Shown: one piece after another, positions 10,004 through 21,175 of the stretch | How the letters are laid out: every line of letters starts with the position of its first letter | Numbering within the stretch: position 1 is the first letter of the stretch | NCBI RefSeq assembly: GCF_964059955.1 | Contig: NZ_OZ060924.1 | Coordinates: 372,001 to 436,000, forward strand | Source: Sodalis-like secondary symbiont of Drepanosiphum platanoidis | Lineage (GTDB): Bacteria > Pseudomonadota > Gammaproteobacteria > Enterobacterales > Enterobacteriaceae | Direction of reading: 5' to 3' | Length of the DNA stretch: 64,000 nt | Translations under genes and position numbers: made by a program | The notes under the pieces: model-generated | What the model was told of the DNA's origin: nothing | Seen by the model: the letters and a program-made list of their open reading frames with translations, nothing else | Database searches by the model: none

Positions 10004-10333
10004 TTAAAAAAAACATTTTATGGGTTTTGGTAAACCAGCAATTTTTATTGCTTGATTAATTGGTCCTTTAGGAAATAAACGTAAAATATATCTACTATCT
10101 ATATTTTTATTTTTATATTTATTTGAGAGAAATGTAACCATTATTCTAACTCCTGGTATTACTTTAAATTCTTTATAAAATGTACGTAAAAAATTTATTA
10201 ATTTCCAGTGTATCTTATTAAGATTTATATTTTCTTTATAAGCTATTTTATTTGCAAAATCTTTATTCCAAGAATTAAAATTAATTAAATAACCATAAAA
10301 ATCTGTTTCTAATTTTACATTTTTTTTATTCAT
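10004..10333 (-). CDS. tusE: TusE, sulfur carrier for tRNA 2-thiolation (DsrC family)
   Basis: Accepts persulfide sulfur from the TusBCD complex and passes it to MnmA for 2-thiouridine at the wobble position of tRNA-Glu, tRNA-Lys and tRNA-Gln. The 109 residues equal the E. coli length. HWKLINFLRTFY, IPGVRIMVTFL, SRYILRLFPKGP and AGLPKPIKC match the family, and the sulfur-carrying cysteine is the third residue from the end (Cys107). It stands alone. One of its expected substrates, tRNA-Glu(UUC), is encoded at 23884. Confidence 0.94.
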   Translation of the reverse strand: MNKKNVKLETDFYGYLINFNSWNKDFANKIAYKENINLNKIHWKLINFLRTFYKEFKVIPGVRIMVTFLSNKYKNKNIDSRYILRLFPKGPINQAIKIAGLPKPIKCFF

Positions 10334-10774
10334 AATAATTATTATATTTATTTTTAAATTTATATAAAATTTTTTTATATATTATATATATAATTAATAT
10401 TATTTTTAATAAAATAATAAAATTATTTATTTTAAATAATTTTTTAGATAAATATTTACATATAACTTTTAAAAATTTTATATAAAAATTTAATTATATA
10501 ATTTTATATTTATTAATATAAATATATTAATTTTTAAATTTAAATAGTGAAATTTTTATAAAAATTTTAAAAATTTATTAAAATTTTTATTAGTAAATAT
10601 ATATCGAAGTATATATAAATTTTTATAAAAAATTATATATTATATATAAATTTTTTATAAAAATATATTTTAATTTAATTAAATTAATATTAATTTTTTA
10701 ATTATTTATATATTTTTTATTAAAATTAATAATAAAATATAATTTTATACAAAATATTTTAAATAAAAAATTAA
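10334..10774. other. Spacer downstream of the tRNA pair
   Basis: About 440 bases of near-pure A/T between tusE and tRNA-Leu. The only feature is a small imperfect hairpin near 10598-10618 (6-bp A/T stem, loop TCGAAG), about 160 bases past tRNA-Leu on the minus strand, which might end the tRNA transcript. No gene is seen. Confidence 0.5.
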
Positions 10775-10858
10775 TACCCGAGACGAGACTTGAACTCGTA
10801 TAGCCAAAAGGCTGAGGGATTTTAAGTCCCTTGTGTCTACCAATTCCACCACTCGGGC
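10775..10858 (-). tRNA. leuZ: tRNA-Leu(UAA)
   Basis: An 84-nt class II tRNA. The acceptor stem pairs GCCCGAG with CTCGGGT, the anticodon loop is CTTAAAA with anticodon TAA, a variable arm is present, and the T arm contains GTTCAAGTC. It is very close to E. coli leuZ. The discriminator is A73, and the next genomic bases are TTA, so CCA is not encoded. It follows tRNA-Cys as in the E. coli glyW-cysT-leuZ cluster; the glycine tRNA is missing here. Confidence 0.97.
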
Positions 10859-10880
10859 AAAATAAATAAAAAATAATTAG

Positions 10881-10951
10881 AGGCGTATCCCGGAATCGAA
10901 CCGGGATATACGGATTTGCAATCCGTTACATAGCCTTTCTGACAATACGCC
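10881..10951 (-). tRNA. cysT: tRNA-Cys(GCA)
   Basis: A 71-nt tRNA. Acceptor stem GGCGTAT pairs with ATACGCC, the anticodon is GCA within TTGCAAA, the T arm carries GGTTCGATTCC, and the discriminator is U73 as required for CysRS. The bases after U73 are CTA, one change away from CCA, so the 3' end must be added enzymatically. It lies 22 bases upstream of tRNA-Leu on the same strand and is probably co-transcribed with it. Confidence 0.97.
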
Positions 10952-12386
<1,435 letters not shown>

Positions 12387-12402
12387 AATATTTTTAATTT
12401 AT

Positions 12403-12425
12403 AAGGAGCTAATTATAAGCTCCTT
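12403..12425 (+). terminator. Intrinsic terminator of gapA
   Basis: Inverted repeat AAGGAGCT / AGCTCCTT with 8-bp arms and a 7-nt loop, 16 bases past the gapA stop, followed by an interrupted T tract. Half of the stem pairs are G-C, far above background, so this is a convincing rho-independent terminator. Confidence 0.8.
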
Positions 12426-12770
12426 AAATTTTAAGTTAAAATATAAATTTTTTTTAAATTTATTAAAATATTTAAATTTTATAAAAAATATTAATTTTTT
12501 AAAAAAAATAATTTTTTATTAAATTAAATATTATTATTTTAATAAAATTTTTTATATTTACTTTAAAGTAAATATTTTTTATTAAATTTAATTAATTTAA
12601 AAAAAAATTATAATATATTTAATAAATATATTTAATATATTAAATTAATTAAATAAATAATTTTTTTTTAAATATATATATTTATATTAATAAATATACT
12701 TAATTTAAAATTTTATAAATATTTAATGAATAATTATATTTTTATAATAAAATTTCTAAAAAAATTTAAA
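12426..12770. other. Convergent spacer between gapA and cca, with a 22-bp palindrome
   Basis: A 345-base A/T-rich gap. At 12554-12575 there is a perfect 22-nt palindrome centred on TTTAAA with a C-G pair in each arm, followed on the plus strand by six T. It lies about 200 bases past the cca stop and could be an AT-type terminator. No gene is visible. Confidence 0.5.
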
Positions 12771-14000
12771 TTAAAAATAAAATTTTTTATTTTTACATAA
12801 TTTTTTAATAGCATTATTTCTTAAAATAAAAAGTTTTTTACTAATTTCATATCCACATATACCTTCTTTAATAATAGAAGAAGCATTAATTTTTTTAACA
12901 ATATTATAAATATTTGTTAAATAAATTCCTTGATAATAACATTTTTTATTATATTGTAAAAAACTTTTAATATCTGATTCACTTGAAATTATAACTTGTT
13001 TTAAAATTTTTTTATGTCTCCAAACATCAATAGAATATAATAATTTAAGTATTTCTTTAGAAGAAAGACAAAAGATATTATTTATAATAATATGATATTT
13101 AATAACAATTTTTGCTGCTTTTTTTAAAAAATTAGGAATTTTTAATCTTTTACAAAATAATTCTAACAATTTAATTCCTTCAGAAACATAATCATGATAT
13201 TCAATAAATTTTTTATTTAAAAATAAAATTTTTCCAAAATCATGACATAATGCAGAAAATCTTATAACAATATCTTTACTTAATTTTGATGCAATTTTTA
13301 TTGATAAAATTGTATGCATTCCAGAGTTTATTTTTTTATTATTATAATTAATTTCTTGTATTTTAAATAAAGAATAAAATTCTGGAAATAATATTTTTAA
13401 TGCATAACATTCATATAATATTTTAAAATAAATATGAGGATTATTAGTATTTAATGCTTTTTCTGTTTCTTTCCATATTCTTTCTGCTGATAAATAATTT
13501 AATTCTTTAGACATTAATTTCATTAAATTAAAAGTTTCTTTAGCTATCTTAAATTTAAGATGAAAAAATTTTGCTGCTAATCTAGCAACTCTTAATACTC
13601 TTAAAGGATCTTCTTTAAAAGAATTAGAAATATGCCTTAATATTTTAAGTTTAATATCTTTTTTTCCATTATATGGATCTATTATTTTTCCATTAATATC
13701 TTGAGCAATTGCATTAATTGTTAAATCCCTTCTATATAAATCTTCTTTTAAAGTAACGTTAGGTGAAGAAAAAAAAGCAAATCCTTTATGTCCTAAATTT
13801 ATTTTATATTCCATTCGGGCTAATGCATATTCTTCATGAGTTTTTGGATTTAAAAAAACTGGAAAATATTTTCCTACTCTTTTATATCCATTTTTTATCA
13901 TATTTTCTGGTGTTGATCCTATTACTAACCAATCTCTTTCTTTTACTGGAAAATTTAATAAATTATCTCTTATTGCACCACCTACAAGATATATTTTCAT
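12771..14000 (-). CDS. cca: CCA-adding tRNA nucleotidyltransferase
   Basis: Adds and repairs the CCA end of tRNAs. The 409 residues (E. coli 412) carry the class II nucleotidyltransferase head: GGAIRDNLL, the metal-binding ERDW motif, RRDLTINAIAQD and EDPLRVLRVARLAAKF. The C-terminal HD domain keeps LCHDFGK and SESD, so phosphohydrolase activity may persist. The gene is needed here: none of the three tRNAs in the window encodes CCA, unlike E. coli, where all do. It is separated from lysS by 72 bases. Confidence 0.97.
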   Translation of the reverse strand: MKIYLVGGAIRDNLLNFPVKERDWLVIGSTPENMIKNGYKRVGKYFPVFLNPKTHEEYALARMEYKINLGHKGFAFFSSPNVTLKEDLYRRDLTINAIAQDINGKIIDPYNGKKDIKLKILRHISNSFKEDPLRVLRVARLAAKFFHLKFKIAKETFNLMKLMSKELNYLSAERIWKETEKALNTNNPHIYFKILYECYALKILFPEFYSLFKIQEINYNNKKINSGMHTILSIKIASKLSKDIVIRFSALCHDFGKILFLNKKFIEYHDYVSEGIKLLELFCKRLKIPNFLKKAAKIVIKYHIIINNIFCLSSKEILKLLYSIDVWRHKKILKQVIISSESDIKSFLQYNKKCYYQGIYLTNIYNIVKKINASSIIKEGICGYEISKKLFILRNNAIKKLCKNKKFYF

Positions 14001-14072
14001 TTTTTTCCAAAATATTTTATTTAATTAATAAATTAAATTAATAAATTTTTTAAAAAATATATAATAATATTA

Positions 14073-15545
14073 TTAAGAATTAGGTTTTAAAGTAGGAAAT
14101 AAAATTACATCTCTTATATTATTACTATTGGTTAATAACATAATAAGTCTATCAATTCCAATTCCTATACCTGAAGAAGGAGGTAATCCATATTCTAATG
14201 CAGTTATATAATCTTTATCATATAAAAAATAATTTTCAGTAAAATTTTTTTTAATTATTTGTTCTTTAAAACGATATTTTTGTTCATCTGCATCATTTAA
14301 TTCAGAAAATCCATTTCCAATTTCTTGTCCTCCTAAAAAAAATTCAAATCTTTCTGCAAAAAATTCATTTTTATCATTTTTTTTTGCTAAAGGAGAAACT
14401 TCTAATGGATAATCAACTATAAAAGTTGGTTGAATAAGATTATTTTCTACTGTTTTTTCAAAAATTTCAGTTTGAATTTTTCCTAATCCCCAATTTTTTT
14501 GTATATTAATATCTAAAGATTTTGAAATTATTTTTAATTTTTTTAAAGAAAATAAATCATTTAATTTAATGTTTTTATTATATAAACATATAGATTTTTG
14601 CATACTAATTTTTTTAAAAGGTTTACTAAAATCAAAAATTTCATTTTTATTTTTTATAAAATTTGTATTAAATATTTTTTTAACTACTTTTTTTAGTAAA
14701 TTTTGTATTAAATTCATAGCATCATTATAATTAGAATAAGATACATATGCTTCCATCATAGTAAATTCAGGATTATGTTTTAAAGATATTCCTTCATTAC
14801 GAAAACTTCTATTTATTTCAAATATTTTTGTAAAACCTCCTATTAAAAGTCTTTTAAGATATAATTCAGGAGCTATTCTTAAATATAAATCTATATTTAA
14901 TGTATTATGATGTGTAATAAAAGGTCTAGCAGAAGCACCTCCTGGAATATTATGAATCATTGGAGTTTCGACTTCTATAAATTTTTTTTTTATCATAAAA
15001 TTACGTATTTCTTGAATTAATTTAAATCTAATTTTAAATATTTTTCTTGATTTATTGTTAGAAATTAAATCTAAATATCTTTGTCTATAACAAATTTCTT
15101 GATTTATTAATCCATGATATTTATCTGGTAATTTTTTTTTAGATTTTTTAATAAAAAATAATTTATAGCATTTTAATGAAAGCTCACCAGTTTTTGTTTT
15201 AAATAAAATTCCATGAACTCCGACTATATCTGATATATTCCATTTTTTAAAAAAATTAGAATATATACCTAATGGAAGATTATTTTCTGTTATATATAAT
15301 TGAATTTTTCCATTTATATCTTGAATAGTTACAAAAGATGCTTTTCCCATAATTCTTTTTGTTATAATACGTCCTGCTATTTTAGCTTTAATAGATAAAT
15401 AATTTAATTTTTCATTAGAAAAATTATCATATTTTTTATGTAATTCATAAAATGTAGTATTACAACGAAAATTATTTGAAAACAAAATTTTATTTTTTTT
15501 TATAAACTCTGAATTAAAGTTATTTAATTTATTTTCTTTATTCAT
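14073..15545 (-). CDS. lysS: Lysyl-tRNA synthetase (class II)
   Basis: Charges tRNA-Lys. The 490 residues (E. coli 505) begin with the OB-fold anticodon-binding domain (AGRIITKRIMGKASFVTIQD). The class II core follows: motif 1 FIEVETPMIHNIPGGASARPF, motif 2 FEINRSFRNEGISLKHNPEF, and motif 3 GLPPSSGIGIGIDRL near the C-terminus. It is downstream of prfB with 47 bases between, the same order as in E. coli, and is probably co-transcribed. Confidence 0.97.
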   Translation of the reverse strand: MNKENKLNNFNSEFIKKNKILFSNNFRCNTTFYELHKKYDNFSNEKLNYLSIKAKIAGRIITKRIMGKASFVTIQDINGKIQLYITENNLPLGIYSNFFKKWNISDIVGVHGILFKTKTGELSLKCYKLFFIKKSKKKLPDKYHGLINQEICYRQRYLDLISNNKSRKIFKIRFKLIQEIRNFMIKKKFIEVETPMIHNIPGGASARPFITHHNTLNIDLYLRIAPELYLKRLLIGGFTKIFEINRSFRNEGISLKHNPEFTMMEAYVSYSNYNDAMNLIQNLLKKVVKKIFNTNFIKNKNEIFDFSKPFKKISMQKSICLYNKNIKLNDLFSLKKLKIISKSLDINIQKNWGLGKIQTEIFEKTVENNLIQPTFIVDYPLEVSPLAKKNDKNEFFAERFEFFLGGQEIGNGFSELNDADEQKYRFKEQIIKKNFTENYFLYDKDYITALEYGLPPSSGIGIGIDRLIMLLTNSNNIRDVILFPTLKPNS

Positions 15546-15592
15546 AAATTTTTTATATTAAAATTTTTAATAAATTTTTATTTTATAAATTT

Positions 15593-16691
15593 TTATAATC
15601 CCATTTTTAAACTAGCTATAATAAATTTATCTAAATTTCCATCTAAAACTGATTGAACATTAGTTATTTCTATTCCTGTTCTTAAATCTTTTATTCTAGA
15701 ATTATCTAATATATATGATCTTATTTGTCTTCCCCATCCTATATCTTGTTTAGTTTGTTCAATAGCATTTTTTGTAATATTTTTTTTTTGTAATTCAAAT
15801 TTATATAATTTTAATTTAAGCTGTTTAATTGCTTGATCTTTATTTTTATGTTGAGATCTATCACTTTGACATTGTGTAACAATTTTAGTTGGGATATGAG
15901 TAACTCTTACAGCAGATTCAGTTCTATTAACATGTTGACCTCCAGCTCCTGATGCTCTATATACATCTATTCTTAAATCTGATAAATTAATTTTTATATC
16001 AATTTTATTATTTATATCTGGATAAATAAAAGCTGAACTAAAAGAAGTATGTCTTTTATTTCCTGAATCAAAAGGACTTTTTCTTACTAATCTATGTATT
16101 CCAGTTTCTGTTCTCATCCAACCATATGCATATTTTCCTAAAATTTTTATTGTAGCTGATTTAATTCCACATATTTCTCCTTCAGAAATTTCTATTATAT
16201 CTATTTTAAAATTTTTACTTTCTATCCATCTTAAATACATTCGTAATAAAATATTAGCCCAATCTTGTGCTTCTGTACCACCTGATCCAGATTGTATATC
16301 TAAATAACAATTATATTTATCATATTTTTTTTTAAAAATATTTATTTTTTCGAAATTAATAATTTTTTTTTCTAAAAAATATATATTATTTTTTATTTCT
16401 TTTAAAATTTCTTTATCTTTTTCTTTTATTGCTAATTCAAAAAAATCATTAATTTCTGATATATTTTGTATAAAAAAATCAATATTTTTTATATCACTTT
16501 TTAAAAAAGATTGTTCTTTTTTTAATTTTTTAATTTTTAAAAAATTTTTCCAAATATCTGGATCATTTAATTTTTTAGATAATTTTTTTAATTTGTTCTT
16601 TTTTAAAGAATAGTTAAAAATTCCTCCTAATTAAATTTATTTTATTTTTTATTTCTTTTATTTTATTTATTAAATAATTAATTTCAAACAT
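15593..16691 (-). CDS. prfB: Peptide chain release factor 2, made by programmed +1 frameshift
   Basis: RF2 terminates translation at UGA and UAA. Frame zero starts at ATG 16691 ([11 protein letters not shown]) and hits an in-frame TAA as codon 26 (16616-16614), exactly where E. coli prfB has its frameshift stop. Reading resumes in the +1 frame at 16615 (NYSLKKNK) and runs to 15593. The joined protein is 365 residues, equal to E. coli RF2. It contains [21 protein letters not shown], the stop-codon motif SPF in RKSPFDSG, and the catalytic GGQ in [10 protein letters not shown]. The gene precedes lysS as in E. coli. Confidence 0.95.
16613..16628 (-). promoter_or_regulatory. prfB programmed +1 frameshift site
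   Basis: An internal Shine-Dalgarno AGGAGG (16628-16623) is followed by AAT, the slip codon TTT, the stop TAA and C. The arrangement and spacing are those of E. coli (AGGGGG, one codon, CUU UGA C). tRNA-Phe can shift from UUU to UUU with full pairing because the stop begins with U. The differences are UUU for CUU and UAA for UGA. Confidence 0.92.
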
Positions 16692-16947
16692 AATATATTT
16701 CACTGTTAGTATAATTTTTTATATTATAACATAATAATTTTTAATTAAATAAATTTTAAAAAACTAAAATTTATTTAAAAAATTAAATATTTTTAATTAA
16801 AATTTTATATATTTATTTAAATAAATATAATTTTTTAATTTTAAATATAATTAAATATTTTTTTAAAAGAATCAAATAATAAATATTTTTAAATTTAGAT
16901 ATAAAATTTATATTAAAATTTTTAATTAAAAATTAATTAAATAATAT

Positions 16948-17238
16948 TTAATTAATATTAAAAATATTTACACGATTTTTTAATTCTTTTCCTGGTTTAA
17001 AATGTGGAACATATTTTTCTTTTAATAAAACTTTTTTTCCAGTTTTAGGATTTCTTCCAATACGAGAATTACGATAATGTAATGAAAAACTACCAAAACT
17101 TCTAATTTCTATTCTTTCTCCTTTAGATAAACTTATTGACATATATTCTAATATAAATTTTACTGCTTTATTTACAATTTCACTTTGAATATTTAAATTT
17201 TGAAATGTAATATTTTCTATTAATTCAGATTTAGTCAT
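16948..17238 (-). CDS. ihfB: IHF beta subunit
   Basis: One subunit of integration host factor, a sequence-specific DNA-bending protein. I place the start at ATG 17238, giving 96 residues beginning [10 protein letters not shown] (E. coli 94). The GTG two codons upstream overlaps the GGAG ribosome binding site. [28 protein letters not shown] and [12 protein letters not shown], including the intercalating proline of the beta arm, are intact. It follows rpsA as in E. coli. The alpha partner gene is not in this window. Confidence 0.95.
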   Translation of the reverse strand: MTKSELIENITFQNLNIQSEIVNKAVKFILEYMSISLSKGERIEIRSFGSFSLHYRNSRIGRNPKTGKKVLLKEKYVPHFKPGKELKNRVNIFNIN

Positions 17239-17295
17239 ATACACTCCAATTAAGTTATAATTAAAAATTTTATTAATTTTTAAATTTAATTTAAA

Positions 17296-18951
17296 TTATT
17301 CATTTTTAGTAGCAGCTTGAAATGCTACTTTCATTATGTTAGATGATTTTTTTTGTTTTTTATCTTTATTTAAATTATTTTTTAAAATTTTATTAATTTT
17401 ATTTTTTTTATATAATTCAAGAAAAACAATTCTATTCTTTTTATCTATACTAATAAGTTTTGTTTTTATTATATTTCCTATTATAGGAATAATATCTTTA
17501 AATTCTGTAATATTAATACGACCTTTAATTCCATTTAATAAATTTATTATAACAAATTTTTCTTTAATTGAGTCAATATTTCCTTCTATTATTGGATTTT
17601 TTTTATTAAAAGATATATAATAATTTAAAGGATCTTCTGTAAGTTGTTTAATACCTAAAGATATTCTTTCACGATCAGAATCTACTTGTAATAAAATAGT
17701 TTCTATATCATTACCTTTAACATATTTTTTTATATCTTCCTCTCCAGAAGAATTCCATGATAAATCAGATATATGAACTAATCCATCAATACCACTTGAT
17801 AAACCAACAAATATTCCAAATTCAGTTATAGATTTTATTTTTCCTAAAACTTTATCTCCTTTATTATAAATTTTTGAAAATCCTTTCCAAGGATTAGGAG
17901 TACATTGTTTAATTCCTAAAGAAATTCTTCTTCTTTCTTCATTAATTTCTAATATTATTATATTTACTTTATCACCCACACTAACTACTTTAGATGGATG
18001 TATATTTTTATTTGTCCAATCCATTTCAGAAACATGAACTAAACCTTCAACACCTTCTTCAATTTCTACAAAACAACCATAATCAGTTAAATTAGTAACT
18101 CGTCCTGTTAATTTATTTTTTTCTTTATAACGATTAGAAATAGATATCCATGGATCTTCACTTAATTGTTTTAATCCTAAAGAAACTCTTGTACGTTCTC
18201 TATCAAATTTTAAAATTTTAACATTTATTTCATCACTAATATTAACTATTTCACTTGGATGTTTTACACGTTTCCAAGCCATATCAGTAATATGTAATAA
18301 TCCATCTACTCCACCTAAATCAATAAATGCACCATAATCTGTTAAATTTTTTACAATACCATTAACAATAATTCCTTCTTGTAAATTTTCTAATAAATTA
18401 TTTCTTTCAATATTATATTCTGATTCAATAACAGCTCTTCTAGAAACTACAACATTATTTCTTTTTTTATCTAATTTTATTACTTTAAATTCTAACTCTT
18501 TTCCTTCTAGATAAGAAGTATCTCTTATTGGTCTTACATCAATCAAAGAACCTGGTAAAAAGGCTCTTATACCATTTAATTCTACAGTAAATCCTCCTTT
18601 AACTTTTCCATTAATTATTCCAATAATATTTTCAGAATTATTATGAGAATGTTCTAAAATTTTCCAAGATTCATGTCTTTTTGCTTTTTCACGAGATAAT
18701 AAAGTTTCACCAAATCCATCTTCAACAGCTTCTAATGTAACATCAACTTTATCACCTAATGATATTTCTAATTCACCTTTTAAATTTTTAAATTGTTCTA
18801 TAGGAATAGAAGATTCAGATTTAAGACCAGCATCTACTATAACTATATCTTTTTTTATATTAAGAATAGTTGCACGTACAATAAATCCTGGACGTATTTC
18901 AATTTTTTTAAGGGATTCTTCAAACATTTGAGAAAAAGATTCTTTTGTCAT
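17296..18951 (-). CDS. rpsA: Ribosomal protein S1
   Basis: Large mRNA-binding small-subunit protein that brings mRNAs to the ribosome. The 551 residues (E. coli 557) contain six S1-type OB repeats; the typical segments [38 protein letters not shown] and [20 protein letters not shown] mark repeats three to five. All six are kept, which matters where many genes lack a strong ribosome binding site. The order cmk-rpsA-ihfB matches E. coli, with 96 and about 57 bases between genes. Confidence 0.98.
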   Translation of the reverse strand: MTKESFSQMFEESLKKIEIRPGFIVRATILNIKKDIVIVDAGLKSESSIPIEQFKNLKGELEISLGDKVDVTLEAVEDGFGETLLSREKAKRHESWKILEHSHNNSENIIGIINGKVKGGFTVELNGIRAFLPGSLIDVRPIRDTSYLEGKELEFKVIKLDKKRNNVVVSRRAVIESEYNIERNNLLENLQEGIIVNGIVKNLTDYGAFIDLGGVDGLLHITDMAWKRVKHPSEIVNISDEINVKILKFDRERTRVSLGLKQLSEDPWISISNRYKEKNKLTGRVTNLTDYGCFVEIEEGVEGLVHVSEMDWTNKNIHPSKVVSVGDKVNIIILEINEERRRISLGIKQCTPNPWKGFSKIYNKGDKVLGKIKSITEFGIFVGLSSGIDGLVHISDLSWNSSGEEDIKKYVKGNDIETILLQVDSDRERISLGIKQLTEDPLNYYISFNKKNPIIEGNIDSIKEKFVIINLLNGIKGRINITEFKDIIPIIGNIIKTKLISIDKKNRIVFLELYKKNKINKILKNNLNKDKKQKKSSNIMKVAFQAATKNE

Positions 18952-19047
18952 TTAATATTCTTTAAATTTTTATTTATTTAAAATTATTTTAAATAAGTTT
19001 ATGAGATAATATCTATATATTCCATTATATAGAAAATAATTAAATTT

Positions 19048-19737
19048 TTATAATAAAATAAATGTTTTTTTAATATAATTAAAAGCTTTAAAAATAACTT
19101 CTTCAATAGTTAAAAAAGTTGAATCTAATAATAATGCGTTTTTATCTGGAATTAAAGGAGAAAATTTTCTATTTCTATCTCTATAATCACGTTTTTTTAT
19201 TTGAGATAAAATATAATTAAATTTTATATTTAATCCTTGTTTTTTTAATTCTTTCATTCTTCTAATGGCTCTAGTTTCTGATGATGCATCTAAAAAAATT
19301 TTTACTTTTGAATCACGAAAAACAACTGTTCCCATATCACGACCATCTGCTATTAATCCAGGAAAAATTCTAAATGATCTTTGATATTTTAATAAATTTT
19401 TTCTTATTTTATATAAAGAAGCTATTTTAGAAGCTAAATTTCCAACTATTTCATTTCTAATATCTTTACTTATATCTTTATTTTTATCAAAAATCTTAAT
19501 ACAATTATTTTTTATAAAAAAATTTATATTTAATTTTTTTATTAATGATAATAAAGTTTTTTCTTTATTAATAGAAATTTTATTTTTTAATACTTTTAAA
19601 GCTAAAATACGATATATAGCTCCAGAATCAATAAAATTCCATTTTAATTTTTTAGCTAAAGCTTGACATAAAGTTCCTTTACCAGAACTACTTGGTCCAT
19701 CAATTGTAATTACTGGAACTTTAGCTATTTCTTCCAT
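19048..19737 (-). CDS. cmk: Cytidylate kinase
   Basis: Phosphorylates CMP and dCMP with ATP for nucleotide recycling. The 229 residues (E. coli 227) have the P-loop GPSSSGKGT at residues 14-22, NFIDSGAIYRILAL, GLIADGRDMGTVVF with the CMP-binding Arg-Asp, KIFLDASSETRA, and the lid RDYRDRNRKFSPL. A clear AAGGAG precedes the ATG. In E. coli aroA lies upstream; here a 1.4-kb empty spacer occupies that place. Confidence 0.97.
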   Translation of the reverse strand: MEEIAKVPVITIDGPSSSGKGTLCQALAKKLKWNFIDSGAIYRILALKVLKNKISINKEKTLLSLIKKLNINFFIKNNCIKIFDKNKDISKDIRNEIVGNLASKIASLYKIRKNLLKYQRSFRIFPGLIADGRDMGTVVFRDSKVKIFLDASSETRAIRRMKELKKQGLNIKFNYILSQIKKRDYRDRNRKFSPLIPDKNALLLDSTFLTIEEVIFKAFNYIKKTFILL

Positions 19738-21175
19738 ATTTTTCTCCTTTTAATAAAAAATATATATTTATATAAATATTTTTATAAAATATTTTATATA
19801 TATTTATTTTAAATAAAAATATATATTAAAATATAAAATTTAATAAATAATTGATTAAAATTAATATTTATTAAAAAATAAATAATATTTTAATATACTA
19901 AAATTTTTATATAAAATATATTTAAATTTTAAATAAATTTTAAATAAATTTTAAATATATAAAAAATAATAAAAAAATTAATTTTAATAAAAATTAAATT
20001 AATTTTAATATATTTATATTTTTTTATAATTTATTTATTAATTAAATAAATTACATTAAAATTTTTATTTATATAAATTTAAATTTTAATTTTTTAATAA
20101 AATTTATTTATTAATTAAATAATTTAAAATTTTATATAAAATATTAATGTATATATTTTTAAATATAATATAGAATTATATCATATAACTTATTTATAGT
20201 TAATTCTTCTAATCTATGATTTATAAATAAATTTAATTTTTTTTAATTTATTTTTAAATAATTTATATTTTTTTAATTATTTTTTTAAAAGTTTTTTTTA
20301 TATTTTTTTTAAACATATTAAATAATGTATTTTTTATTTTTTATTTTTATAATTTTTATATAATATTTATTATAAAAATATAAATATAATTATTAAATTA
20401 ATATTTTTTTATAAATTTAAAATATTTTTTAAAAAAAATTTATATTATGATATAATATCATATATATTTTTTTTTAAATTTAAATATATATAATAAATTT
20501 ATTAAAATTTTTATAAAATTTATATAATAAAATGATAAATAAATATTTTATATTAAATAATTTATCTAAAATAATATTTTTTTAAAAAAATAAAAATTAA
20601 TAATTTATTCCTATTAAATCAGTTTTTATTTTTTTTTATAATTTAAATAGTAAAATTATAGTAAAAAAATTATTAAAAGTTAAAAATAGTTCATGAAAAA
20701 AAGAATTAATTTTAATACTTTATAATTTTATTTAATTTAAAAATTATATTAATTTATATTTTTTAAATAAAAATAAAAAAAATAATTAATTATTAATATA
20801 ATTCAATAATTTAAATAATTTTAATATATATTAATATTTTAATATAAATTACTAGAAAATTTTTTAATTTTTTTATTAAAATTAAGTCTATTTTTTCATA
20901 TAAAATAAATTTATTTAAAATTTAGAAAATAATTAATTTTTATTAATACTAATATTATTATAAATAATATTACTAAAAATTCTAATATAATAAAATTAAA
21001 ATTTGGTTTAAATTTTTTTATATTAAATTTATAAATAGAAAATAAATTTTTTTTAAAAATATTTAATTTTTCAATAATAAAAATAATAATATTTTTTTTA
21101 AAAATTTATTAAAAATTTTAATATAAATAAATATTAAATTTTTATAAATAAATAATTAATTAATATTAATTTTAA
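19738..21175. other. 1.4-kb gene-free spacer between pgi and cmk
   Basis: The largest empty stretch in the window, with no convincing open frame on either strand. Slightly less AT-extreme patches at about 20160-20230 and 20600-20710 may be the last traces of lost genes, for example the serC-aroA genes that precede cmk in E. coli; this is inference. A 22-nt palindromic unit occurs twice (20028-20049 and 20101-20122). A start-less minus-strand frame of 64 codons at 20911-21105 is not supported as a gene. Confidence 0.55.
20028..20122. repeat. Two copies of a 22-nt palindromic repeat
   Basis: The identical 22-mer at 20028-20049 and 20101-20122 is itself an inverted repeat: an outer AATTTATTTA half, centre TTAAT, then TAAATAA. 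The copies are 73 bases apart, start to start. They contain only A and T, so part of the match is compositional, but exact identity over 22 bases at this spacing is unusual. Function unknown. Confidence 0.5.

Noticed and set aside
13763-14041. 92-codon plus-strand frame opposite cca
   Set aside because: It is the antisense shadow of the highly conserved cca 5' end, made only of Leu/Ile/Phe-rich sequence.
15593-16240. prfB as a 5'-truncated gene starting at the internal ATG 16240
   Set aside because: The reading frame continues upstream without a stop to 16615 and joins the true start at 16691 through the classical frameshift site, giving the normal 365 residues.
17336-17620. 94-codon plus-strand frame opposite rpsA
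   Set aside because: Antisense shadow of the rpsA 3' region; no independent support.
20911-21105. Minus-strand open frame of 64 codons with a hydrophobic C-terminal stretch
   Set aside because: It has no ATG, GTG or TTG at a sensible place, no ribosome binding site and no recognisable family; A/T-only sequence yields Ile/Leu/Phe/Lys-rich frames by chance.
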